NCBI RefSeq assembly: GCF_018736145.1
Contig: NZ_CP059997.1
Span: 6,509,501-6,573,500, forward strand
Origin: Amycolatopsis sp. CA-230715
GTDB taxonomy: Bacteria > Actinomycetota > Actinomycetes > Mycobacteriales > Pseudonocardiaceae
Direction of reading: 5' to 3'
Length of the DNA: 64,000 nucleotides
Positions 11,101-23,100 of this stretch are shown in pieces; position 1 is the stretch's first letter; the number at the start of each line of letters is the position of its first letter. The notes beneath the pieces were generated by a model, which was not told the origin of the DNA, did no database searches, and saw nothing but the letters and a program-made list of their open reading frames with translations. The position numbers and the translations under genes were made by a program.

Positions 11101-14100
11101 GAGGTGCCGCGGTCGTACGGTCACGGGGAAGCCGGGTTGGCCGGTGTGGTGGACGCGGTGCAGAAGGCGGGTCCTGGCGCGGACGCGGTGGTGCTGCTGC
11201 GGGGGAGCCGGACGGCGCTTTGGGTGTACAGCAAGAAGCGCGGCGAGGTCGACGAAGAGGGCAACGACCTCGAGGGAAGCGTGTGGTTGTCCCGCCCTGG
11301 ACACGATGATGTGCGGGTACGGGCCGAGAACGGTTTCGTGTGGCCGCTGACCGGTGACGGGGACTGGTCGCATCCGGGCTACCGCGGTCGGCGGCTGATC
11401 GCGGACAACAGCGAGGTTCTCGCGGTTCCGTTCGACAGGTACTGGGTGGCGCGCCCTGGGCTTCGTGGTGGGGCGGCGGAGACGGGGAACGAGCCGGGGC
11501 GGCGGAACATCGGGCCAGTGGTGGACGAGTTCCTTGCCGGGAACGACATCCGCGGGCGCTGGGCCGAAGCCACGGGTCGGCTCGACGGGCTCGGAGAGGC
11601 CAGGGACGAGCTGCTGACGACCGCCGAGGGCCTACTGGGCCAGGACGGGCTTCCCCTGCTCACCGACATCCAGCGGGAGTGGCTGCGCCCGGTGGTGGCG
11701 TGGGAGCTGAACTCCGGGGACGCCGAGGAGATCGGCCGGACCCTGCGGGAGGATTTCGGTGCGGAGTCGGGGTTGCGGCAGGCGTGGACCGAGCAGCGGC
11801 TGACCGACGCCGCGCGGGACGTGAACCCGTCGCCGGAGGAGCTGGCGCAGGCGGACCGGGTGATCGCCGCGACTTTCGACAGCGGCGTGCTCAGCGATGC
11901 CGATCAGCAGCGCACGCCCGAGTTGGTGGTGGCGATCAAGGAGGTGATCGCCGGGGCCGTGCGGGACGGGGGACTGACGCACGCGCTTCGGGTGGCGGAC
12001 GAGATCGCCGCCGACCGAGGCAGCATGGCGCTGGAGTGGACGCCTGCGCGGCTCGAAATCGAAGGTGGCGCTGCGAAGTCCACATTGGACTCCGTTGCCG
12101 ACCGCGTCCGGGTCGCCGAGGCGAGGTGGAAGGCGGAGCTGCTCGTGTCGTCGTTGGTCGACACCGGCGTCGAGACCACTTTGGACGGTGAGCGGCGGAC
12201 TCGCTCACCGGAGGAAGCGGCCCGTGTGGCGACGGCGGCGCGCGACGTGGTGGCACTGGAGATGCACCGGGCGGGGATCGACGCGAGCCAAGCGCTGGCG
12301 GGGGAGATCGCGGCCGGGCTCGGGGTGAAGACGAAGCCGAAGCCCGCGACGGCGACCACCTACCGGCGCCAGGACCGCCGCGTGCAGGTCCTCTCGTTCC
12401 CGGATCACCTGGGAGACTCCGATTACGTGGCCAAGCTCGGCAAGGGGATTCCGCCGGACGGGCTGGACCACTACGAGGTCAGCGATCCGGCTGTCGAGTT
12501 GTCCAGGTGGGTTTCGGCCCCCGAGTTCTCCGACGCGATCTTCGTGCCGCTGAAGGTGGAAGGGGGGCGCGCGAGGTTCGTGGACTCGCGGTCCGGAAAG
12601 GAATTCGCCGAGGACGGGGCAGGTGCCGCGCGGATCGCCGTGTGGCACCTGCGCGACGCCGACGAAGACCTGACCCGGCCGCTGGTGCTGCTGTTCGGGG
12701 ACGCGGATCCCGCGTTCAAACGCGACTTCATCGAGGAGCTGTGGCACCTGAAGCAGGCGGGCACGGTGTTCGCCGCGAACACCGGAGTCGGCTTCAGCGA
12801 GACCGGCGGCCTGACGATCACCGAACCGGGCTCGAGCGGCAAGCGGCTCGACAGCGGTGATTGGTTCAGCGAGCATCGGCGTCCCGGCCTCATCGGCCGT
12901 GGCGGCGGACTGGTCGAGCGGGCACGGCAGCAGCAGCCGCGGCTGGAAACGGGCTCCCGATGGGACACGATCAGGGCCGGGATCAGCGAGGGGCTCGGCG
13001 AGAACTCCCTGTGGAAACCGCTCGTCGAGGTGGCGTACTCGGACCAGAACCTGGACAACGCGTTTTCGGGAATTCTCGACGGGAACCACGTCGATCGGAT
13101 CGGGTTCCGCGAGCCGGAGATCGGTATCGACGTACTCCACCTCGGCCCGGGTAAGTACCTCGAAGACAAGACGATCGATCTCGTCACGGAAACGACGGTC
13201 TACGAAGACGTGCAGCGCTCGTCGGCCAAACCGCATCTGCTGAACCTCGACGCGCCGTGGTTCCAGATCATCGCGAAGTACGTGATCGTCAAGGTCAAGC
13301 CCAGCGGCGCCCTGAACTTCGCGACGTCGCTCTTCGAGGCGATGCGGTCGCGGACGCGGACGACGGCGGTGTCGGAAGCCGATGTGCAGGTGACCGCGAT
13401 GGAGCACGAAGCGACCATCAGGATCACCTACCGGGAGCACCGCGCTTTCCCGTGGCAGAAGCCGAAACCGCCCCGGCAGCGAATCGTGAAGACCAGTGTG
13501 GTCCTCAACTGGCGTCGCCCCGGCGTGCCGGACGACGGCCCGGTCGACTCGCGGAAGATCGTGCACACCGCGTTCCCCGGCGCTCCGAAAGCCATTTCCG
13601 ACGCGGTGTCGGACAAGCTCGGCGGGTTCAGGGCGAACGACACCGGAGCCGAGCGGTTCCGGGAGTGGCTGGGAACGCTGGGCGCGGCGGAAGCCGACCA
13701 ACTGCGGAACGGGGCGGTCGTCGGGAAGAAGTTCTTCTTCGCCGGAACGGGCGGTGCCACGACGATCCGGCTCGGCCGGGTCCAGGACGTCGACGAGCAC
13801 GGCGACCCGGTTCCCGTGCTGGGTACCCAGCAGTTCGATCCCGAGCGGATGGAGGAGGTCACCGGCAGGGCCGAGAACGAGGCCGAGACCAAGAAGAAGG
13901 ACTCGAACGTCCGCGACACGGGGCTCGGTGTCATCGTGGCAGGCGGCGACGTGACCGGTCTCACCGGTGCCGCCGCCGGGCCGCTCGCCGTGCAGGCGAA
14001 GAGCGATCAGCGGAGCGAGTCGGTCGCACCCTATGTGAAGTCCGCGCGCGATCTGACGCACCGCAGCGTGCTGGTGACCAGGACGCGGCCGATCACGTGG

Positions 14101-17100
14101 GCGGTGTCGATCGAGCGGGCGCGCGGCGAGGCGCAGCACTTCACGCTGCCGGGTACGGAGGTCCTGACCGAACGCGACGAATGGACTCCCGCGCAGCCGA
14201 GCGCGGACGAAGTCTTCGAGCTGCTGCAAGGAGCCGACCGGACCGCCGACCCCACCGCGTTCCGCACCGACCCGGCCGACGATCCGAAGGAGGCAACCCG
14301 GCTGGAGGCGCCGTACCGGGTGGGGGCCTTCACACGGCTCCCGGATCCGACCGTGCGGTACTGGACGAGCGAGATCGTCAAGCAGGTCCGCGAAGATCGC
14401 GAGAACCCGGTTCCGGACGCTGAGATGTGGAACCTCAGCCAGGAGATCGAGCGCCAGCTCAGGGTGGTCAAGGACGCGAACGATCCCTACTGGCACGTGC
14501 ACCTGAGCACCGCGTTCCCCGGCGTCGAGGACGTCATCCTGGTCGAGCACCGGGATCTGGACAACGCCCGCTACGGCGGTGAGGTCGATCGCGAGCGCGT
14601 CCGCACCGAACTCACCGGCGGGACCGAGTACGGCACGGAGCACAAGAAGACCACCAGCTACAAGTGGGGCGTGGCGACCTTCGGGTACGAGATCGTCAAG
14701 AAGCTGTTCCTCTGGATCGAGGGCGAGCTCTACCACCACACCGCCCGGTCGGCCGAGCACAACACCCTGCAGGGTTTCGAGCACACCCAGATCCTGGACA
14801 GCGGCGAATCGCTGCACCTCTACCAGTACCCGAGCCGGGTCGACATCGCTTACGGCGGCCGGTGGTCGAGGCTGGAGACGACACCGGCGGCGCTCAGGAC
14901 CGTGGTCGAGGTCGTGGCGCCGAGCCTGACCGGGCGGGACGAAGGGGCCCAGCCGAGGCAGGCCGACGGCGTCTACCACGAAGGCCCGGCCCCCGGGTTC
15001 GAACGGGAAGGCAAACTCCCCACCCGGTTCGAGGAGGTTTCGTCGAGGCCGCCGGAAAACGCGGTGCAGACGATATTCGAGGGACTCGCCGAACCGGCAC
15101 CGTCCCGCTGGACGAGGTGGCTGAGGAAACTGGGACGCCCCTTCGTCGGGAGCCCGCCGAAGGAATTCGACGAGCCGGGCCGGAACGGTACGCGCAACAC
15201 CGGGCTCGACGCACTGGAACCGCTGGCGGGTTCCGACCACCAGCGGGCGGGACGGCGCCGGGCGAAGCTGACCGGGGACGGCGTCACCGCGGCGACCTAC
15301 GGCGGTCGCGGTCTCTTGGCGGCCGTCGGCAGGTCCGGCGACGTGCACGTCACCTCGACCCTCGGCGACCCGGAGATCATCGGAAAGGCCCCGGGGCACC
15401 AGTTCCGGAGCAAGGGGGCTTCGGTCGTCGGAACGACCCGCGGCGACGACCGGACCAACGGCGTCACCGCGTCCGCCATGGCGATCCCGTTCATGCTGCT
15501 GGCGAAGTGGCTCTACATGAACGTGGTCCTGAACCTTTCGCTCAACGCGCAGCAGACCGAGGGACGCACCTCCGACGGTGCGGTGCGGGACACCGCCGAA
15601 CGGGACTGGGAAGAAGACGTCTACCTGGTCCGGTACCGGACCAGGGCGCAGTTCACCATGGCCGCGGAAGGCATGGCCTGGGATCCCTTCGGCCGCAAGC
15701 ACTTGCGCGAAACGCGGGTGTCGACCCGGTGGACGGAAGTGCCCGACGCGATCACGATCGCGGTGCCCGTCAGCGAAATCGACCAGGTCGGTGTGCTGCG
15801 CGAGGAGGACGTCGCGAGGCTGACGGACGAGGAACGGGCGCGCTACCGGGAAGCCCACCCGGTGGGAGAACAGACGCCTGAGAACGAGGCCGAGACGGGG
15901 AGCCCGGTCGTGGCGCCGCCGGAGGTGGGGCGCGGTATCGGGTTCGTGGAGCTGCACCGTCCGGATGAGACGGTTCCGCGGCTTCTTTCGGGGATCACGG
16001 ACATCCTGGAGCGATCGTCGCGGACCCGGACCGGGGAAGCGCACGCCACCAACCAGGTCGCGCTGAAGCTCACCCGGATCGTGCGCGAGCTGCTGGACAC
16101 CCCGGACCGGATCGAGGAACTCGACACCTTCGCGCAGCGGATCACCGACCGGGTGTCCAGGGACAGCACCATGCCCGCGACCGACGTCGTGCTGAAGAAG
16201 CTGATGAACGGCTGGTACGTCGCGCGGGTGTCGGATTCCTCGGCGGGGCACCGGTTCGAGCAGACCGTGCTCCTGCGCGTGGATCCGGGCCGGGGCACCA
16301 AACTCGACGAGATCGGCAAGTACCACGAGGCGCGCACGACCGCGCAGACGCTGGCACGCGCGGATGCCAAGTCCGCCGCGGCGGAAGCGACCTTCTCGAC
16401 CGGGTTGGCCGGCTACCCCAACGAGCCCAAGGTCGCGAGCCTGCCCTACGGGATGGTGAACCTGAAGGGGACGGTGAAGAGCAGCGAAGAGCACGCGTCG
16501 GAGCAGTCCGGCAGCACCAGTGTCGAGACGACGGCGGAGAAGGTGGTGCGGTTCCAGCACGATCTGACGGTGAGCATGTGGGTGGTGTCGGACGGCACGC
16601 CCAACTTCCTGCTCGCGCAGCTTCCGCTGTCGACGAAGACGTTCGCCGGGGCGACGTGGGACCAGTTCACCGTGCCCGGCGCGGGGCGTTCGTGGGTCAG
16701 GGAAGAGGACCTCGGCCTGACGGCGAAGGAGCCGATCGCGCGGATCCGCGGTTCGTGGCGGCACGACGGGCGCGGCACGGCCGGATTCACCCGCGACGCG
16801 AAGGGCCGCCCGGTCGCCGAGGTCCACGTCCACGACGTCGATCCGCAGGTGCTGGGCGAGCGCCTTCTGCAGCTTGCGGTCGGCGAAGTCACCGAGGAGG
16901 TCACGCTCCCGCCGGAGGACGGCCGGTCCCGCACCGCGAACGCCGTGTCCCACCGCCGCCCGCTCAGCGCCCGCGCGGTCGGTGACCTCTTCGAAGGGAT
17001 CGACAGCGACCGGCTGAAGGCGGACCTCCCGGATCTGGTCGGCGGGACGAAGCGGTACCGGTCGCTGAGCGAGGATCTGGAGTACGTCGACATCTCGGCA

Positions 17101-20100
17101 GACGTGGTCGAGTGGGAGGTGCTCGAAGCCGACGAGCGGCCGATCGTGCGCACCGGGGCGGAAAAGGACAAGCGCGCGAAGGGCTTCGAGGTCACCGGTG
17201 GCGCGAGCTGGGTCGCGGGGGTGGACCTGCGCCCCGCGGCGATCGAGGACAGCCAAGGACGCCCGGCGGCCACCATGATCACCACCAGCCAGGACCTCGG
17301 GACGCGGACCTTCCACCAGGACAAGGAAGCGCACGAGACCAGCAGGCAAGAGGACTACCCGCCGGTCGAGGGCGGGCGCTACACGTCCAGGATCACCGTG
17401 CGCTGGAAGGTCACCCCGAAGTACCGCGGCAAGGTCCCGCCGTGGTGGAACACCACGATCAGCACCGGCAGGGAGAAGTCGTTCCTGATCAAGACCGACG
17501 CGCAGGGCCTGCGGGACCGGGGTTTCCGGGTCCTGCCGGACGGCTCGGTCGTCAGCGGCCCGGAGCCGAAGCTGCCGCGAGTCGAAGAACGGCCGCCGGG
17601 GCCGCGGTTGCTCGCGACCGTGCCCGAGGAGCAGGAGTCGCGGCGTGCGCCGATGTCGGCCGAGCGGGAAGGCCGGTGGGCGGACCGCCTGGCGGCCGCG
17701 GAATCGTTCCTGCGCAAGGGAAAGTTCTCCGACGCGAGCTTGCGGGACTGGAACGCCACCGCGGAACGGTTGGTCGGCGAGGGAACTGGTGTGGTTCCCG
17801 TCGACGAACTGCGGACCGTGCTGGTGCACGCGCTGGGGACCGGTGACGAAGCCGGGGCGCGCCGGGTGCTGGCTGACCCGTTCGGGGCGCCGGTCGAGCC
17901 GGGACTGTTCGATTTCCTCGGGGATACCGACGAGGACAAGAACACCGCGGAGTGGCTGGAGCTGAACCTGCGGCAGGCCTTGGTCAGGCACGGGCTCACG
18001 GGCGACGCGCTCGACAAGGCGATGGCCGATCGCGGTGCGGTGCGGGACGCGTACGAGAGCATCAAATCGCCGAGGGAGCGGGCCAACACGGAAAAGGCCG
18101 GGGAACTGATGGCCGAATACCTGTTCAGGTTGCTCAGCACCGGGACAGGACAGGGCCAGCGCGGTCTGCCCGGTGGCAGGCCGGACGACGGCCAGCGGGA
18201 TGCCTCCACCGACGAGGAGTCCGTGCCAGGGGATTCCGATTCCACGGGATCGGGCGGCGAGGTTCGTCGCGGCCGTAGCCGCAGGCCGGTGCCTCTGCTG
18301 CGGTTGAACGACGAAGGTTTCGGCGATTTCGTGACGGACCTCATGGATGCCATGGACGATCAAGCTCCGCCGCCGGTCGACCGTTCGCGCTCACGGTCGG
18401 TCTCCCGATCCACCGTTCGTTCGCAGGGCAACAGGTCGCTGACGCCGGAGCGGATGAAGGACGAGTTCGGTATTCCGACCCGGAACCAACAGCGAATCCA
18501 GAATCTGGTGAACCGTTTCCGGGTGGTGCTGGAAGCGCGGCCGACCAACCCGGCATCGGTGCGGTGGCTGGAGCGGGGCGCGGTTCCCAAGCCGCTGGAA
18601 ATGAAGGCGAAGACGATCGGCGAATTGGATGTCCACCTGGGGGCGCGGGAGGACCACATCGGCCTGGTCGGCTATTTCCGCCCGGTGATGCCCGCTCGGG
18701 AGGTCCTTGACGGTCTCGATTCGAAGCAGCGTGCCGCGGTTCTGCGCAGGTACCGCGATCGAAACGCGGAGTTCGACGCCCCCGACGTGTCGAATGCCAT
18801 CCACGGGCAAGGAGGAAGGTTCCGGGTTGTCGATGGGGTCGTCGAGGAAAATGTGGGGTACGGGGAGTTCAAGTTCGTCACCGGTGATTTGGACATCTAT
18901 CACATCTCCCTGCCGGATGACGGGTCCCCGCTCTCGAAACAGGATTACGAAGACTTCGTCTGGTTGCTGACCAAACGGGCTGTCGGCGTGCAGCACGGCG
19001 CCCACATGTACTGGAAGCCGGACGGTGCTTTCCAGCAGAAGATCTTCGACGACATCGTGCGCAAGCACCAGTGGGGATCGGCGGAGTCGGAGCCGTTGAT
19101 CCGGTTCGCGCCCTTCGAGGAGCCTGAACTGGTGTACGCGAGTTCCTCGTCCGCGCTGGACGATTCGCCTCCGGCGACGGCGGGCGACGAGGCGGATGCG
19201 CTGACCGAGTCGGCTCGTCCGGACATCTTCCGGGGCCGGTTGCGCGGGGGCGGCGAGGTCGGGGGTGAGCCGGGGCGCGCGAACGTCCGGCCGGTCGCGG
19301 AAGAGGGCGTCGATGCGTCGGATTCCTCGGAGTTCCGGCAGGTGTGGTCGCCGCCGCGGGTGATCGCGGTGGCACGTCAGGTGGGTGCGCTGTCGGCGGA
19401 GGAGCTGGCGCAGGCGGACCCGGCGATCGCCGCCGCGTTCGACGGGGGCGTGATCAGTGACGGTGACGCGCAACTGAACCCGGACCTCGCGCACGCGATC
19501 AGGGTGGTGGTCGCCGGGGCCGTCCGTGCCGGGGGGCACGAAGCCGCGTTGAGGGTGGCCGACGAGATCGCCTTCGATCGGGGCAGCATGGCCACGGACT
19601 GGAACCCGGATCGGCTCGTCATCTCGGGGAACGCGGCGTCGTTGGCGCTGGGGTTGCTGGGCGGTCCCGGACGCGTCGACGCGTTGCGGAACTCGGTCGC
19701 GCCGCTGGTGCCGTTGACCAACACGCCGCCGGAGGCCGGGGCGCCGGAAGGCCGCAGCGCCAAGGCACCGGCTCCGGCAGGCCCCTCGCTGGCCGAGGCG
19801 GCCCGCGACGTGCTCGCGCTGGCCCTGCACCAGCACCACGAGCGGGAGCCGGGCTCGTCCAGGTCCGGTGGTGTGGCCGAGGTCCGGAAGCTCGCCGTGC
19901 GGATCGGCAGGGGACTCGACTCGTCGGCTTGGGCGAAGCTCGTGGGCGAGGCGCGGAAGTACCTGATGGACAACGGGCACAGGTTCGACGCGAGCCGTCG
20001 CGAAGAGCTGACCCGGCAGGCGAACGGGCTGATCGCCGGCCGATCGGGCACGGAGCCGGTCGCCCCCGATGAACGGCAGGCCGTCTCGGTCTACCTCCTC

Positions 20101-23100
20101 GCGGCGGAAAAGGGCGAGCAGGAGATCGGGGAAGCGCGGGAGCTGGTTGCCAGGCTCGAAAACCCGGCCAGCGCGGCGGAAGAACAGCGCGGAGCCACAC
20201 CGGAAGACGTCCGCATGGACGATTCGGAGACCGAGTCCGAATCGGACGATGCCGTCGAGGTGGAGGATCTCGTCGAGGCGATCTTCGAGGATCTGGACTC
20301 CTACCGGGAAAACCCGCGATTGGCGGCGCTGGCGGCGCGGGTTTCGGAGAAGCACGAGCGGCGGTTGGCGTCGTGGCCGTCGAGCGACGATCCCGCCGCG
20401 CTGGCTGACGAGTTCAGGCGAATCTGGAACGACGCGGAGCTCCGGAGCCTGCGGCAGGAGCTCCAGGAGAGGGTCGATCAGGGGCGCAGGCCACCGCGGG
20501 TTCCGTCGGTCGCGGAGTATCGGGAACTTTCCGGGCTGCAAGCCGAGTTCGCGGCGGTGCGGGATTTCGGCCAGCTGATGCGGTTGCAGGGGATCGACAC
20601 CGGTACCCAGCGCGCGGTGCACGATCTGCTGCGGGAGTACACGGAAAATCCGCTGACGTCCGACGATGAGCGGAAGCTCTTCGAGGATTTGGCGAATGTG
20701 GTGACGCTGCGGCATTCCTACGACGATTGGAGCGGTGGCCCGTCGGCGGAGGCGTCCGCGTCGCTGTACCGGTTCGCCGATGATCTGGACCGGTTGCCCA
20801 ACACGGTGGACATGACCGCGGAGGCGGCGCTGGCCAAGGCGCTGGAGAAGCGGTGGGAGAAACCGTTCTCCGAAGCGAAGCGCGTGCTGAAGGACGCGCC
20901 CGATCACGAGGACGTGCGCGAGCACGCCAAGGCCGTTTTCGCCGATCCGGGCGCGTCCGGGATGAGAAGGTCGATGTTCGACGCGCACGCGGTGGGAATG
21001 CACGCGTGGGCCACGGCGCACCTCGGCAGGGCCGGTTCGGCGGTGGAGTTCCAGAAGATGTGGAACGACCCCGCGCTCGCCGAGATGCGTGCCGTGCTAA
21101 ACGCCGACCCGGTGCCGGACGGCGTCCTCTCCGAGTTCTACGCCACCTCGCCCGCCTGGATCTCCGCGCTCCGCACCGTGGAATCGGTGCCCGCGCTGCC
21201 CTACGCCGATTCGAACCTCCTCGAAGGTGCTGAGGTGCTACTCGACCTCGGCACGAAGCCCATGCTGGAAGGCGACTTGGCCAAGCGAGCCACGGTCCTG
21301 TACGACCAGGCGGTGGACGCGATCGCGCGCGTCGAGCTGTTCGACCGTGAGTTCGGCAGCCCGTCCCAGCACGAGGGAAGCGCGAGGCAGACCGCGGCGG
21401 CGCTCCGCGACGACTTCCAGCACGCGCTGAGCCAGACCGAGCCGCACGAGATCGAAGCCGCGCTCGACGAGTTCGAGTCGAAGCACCTGGTCAAGCTGCT
21501 TTCCGGGGCCCTGCTCGTCCAGCAGACGGTTTCCGTGCCGAACCTGCTGGCTTCCGCGATCTCCCACGCCTACGAGGGTGGGCACGGCGACGACAGCACC
21601 GTGAAGGGCCTGCTGACCGATTTCGCGGCGCTGGCCGAGGCGTGGCAGAACGACGGGATGGACGAGAACCTCGCCTGGGGCCGGGTGAAGAACCTGATCG
21701 AGGACTTCGACGCGGTGCGGAAGGATCCGCGGGCGGCCAGGGCCCAGATGCTGCTCGAACGCGACCTGAGCGACAACCGCGAAGTGGCCGCGCCACCGGG
21801 CGGCCCCGCAAAGCGGTGGACGATCGACGAAACCGCGATCCGGGCTCAGCGGTCGATCGACGAGGACCGGCTGAGGGAGATATGGGAGCGGGCGTGGCAT
21901 TGGGAGCTCGCCGAGCGGCGGGCGGCGTTCGTGTACGGGAGTTCCGTCTTCGGCAACGGCATCGGCCTCGGACTGGCGCGCCTCGGCGACGGCATCGTGC
22001 CCGATCTGGTCCTCGCGCACGGTGTCGTCATCTACGACTGGATCAACCACCTGCACAGGCACGACACCGATGCGCTGGGGGAGGACGCCAGGAACGAGTT
22101 CGCCGATGATTGGGACAGATGGGAAGACCTGCGGAACGTCGCACCCGTCCGCACCGGGGCGAACGATTTCGACATCCACCGTTCCCTTGCCGTCCCGATT
22201 TTGACGACTCGGCTGAGGACCGAGTACTTCAGTTCCAGGTTCGCCAGCGACGAACTACGACAGAAGGCCGGTCAGTGGCGCGACGACGCGCGGGCGATGC
22301 TCGATCTTCCGGATCCCGAGCGGGCGGGCAGGGACCCGCGCGCGGAAATGACCGACCTGGTCCGCTTCCAGGTCCGGAACACCAGGGGGATGGGCGATGT
22401 CTGGACGGAGGAAGTCGGGTTCTCCGCCGAGGCCGAAGCGCGGTTCGAGCGCGAAAACGCGGCCCGGAAGTTCGACGAGGCAGAAGCGGAGCTCGAGGGT
22501 GGCGCGCGGGACAGGGCCGACGAGCTGCGCGAGTACCTGACCGACCTCGTCGCCTACGAGGCGTCCAAGGTGCGCAGGGCGCCGGGTCACGGTCGCGGCC
22601 CGTATCAGGGGAAGCAGCCGTCCCTCGGCTTTGACCGCTTCTGGAAAGTCCAGTACCGCGATGCGAACCTCCGGCACGTCGACGGTATCGGCGTGGTCCG
22701 CGAGGACGGCGATCAAGCGGCCTGGCTGGCCGACGAACTGCGCGAGCAGTACCGGGAACTGCTCGCCGGTTACGCGTTCGACACCTTGGACGACCCGCAA
22801 CTGCGGGCGTTCTACGATCGCTACGAGACCGTTCCCGATCGGTACGCGGCGGCCGCCAGGATCGATCTGGAGACCCCGGAGCTTCCGGCGCGCGCCGCGG
22901 ATCGCGCCAAGGAACTGCGCGAACTCATGACCGGTCTCGTCGCCTACGTCGAAGCGCGACGGCCGAAGTGGTCGGCCGCGCTGATCGACGCACTCAGGTA
23001 CCACGAGAAGAACGCCGACCTGGAGCCAGGTGACGCGCCGCGGCCGCTGGAAGACCACGAACGGCACGAGGACGGCGCGGATCCGGTCGGGCCGCTCGCC

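Noticed and set aside
12205..18363. A 2,052-codon open frame on the - strand opposite the giant gene, and similar ones at 4,042-6,780, 18,391-21,021 and 38,893-42,234
   Set aside because: These are antisense shadows caused by high third-position GC: Arg/His/Leu/Val-rich, no domains, no ribosome-binding sites. The + strand frame carries all recognisable motifs.
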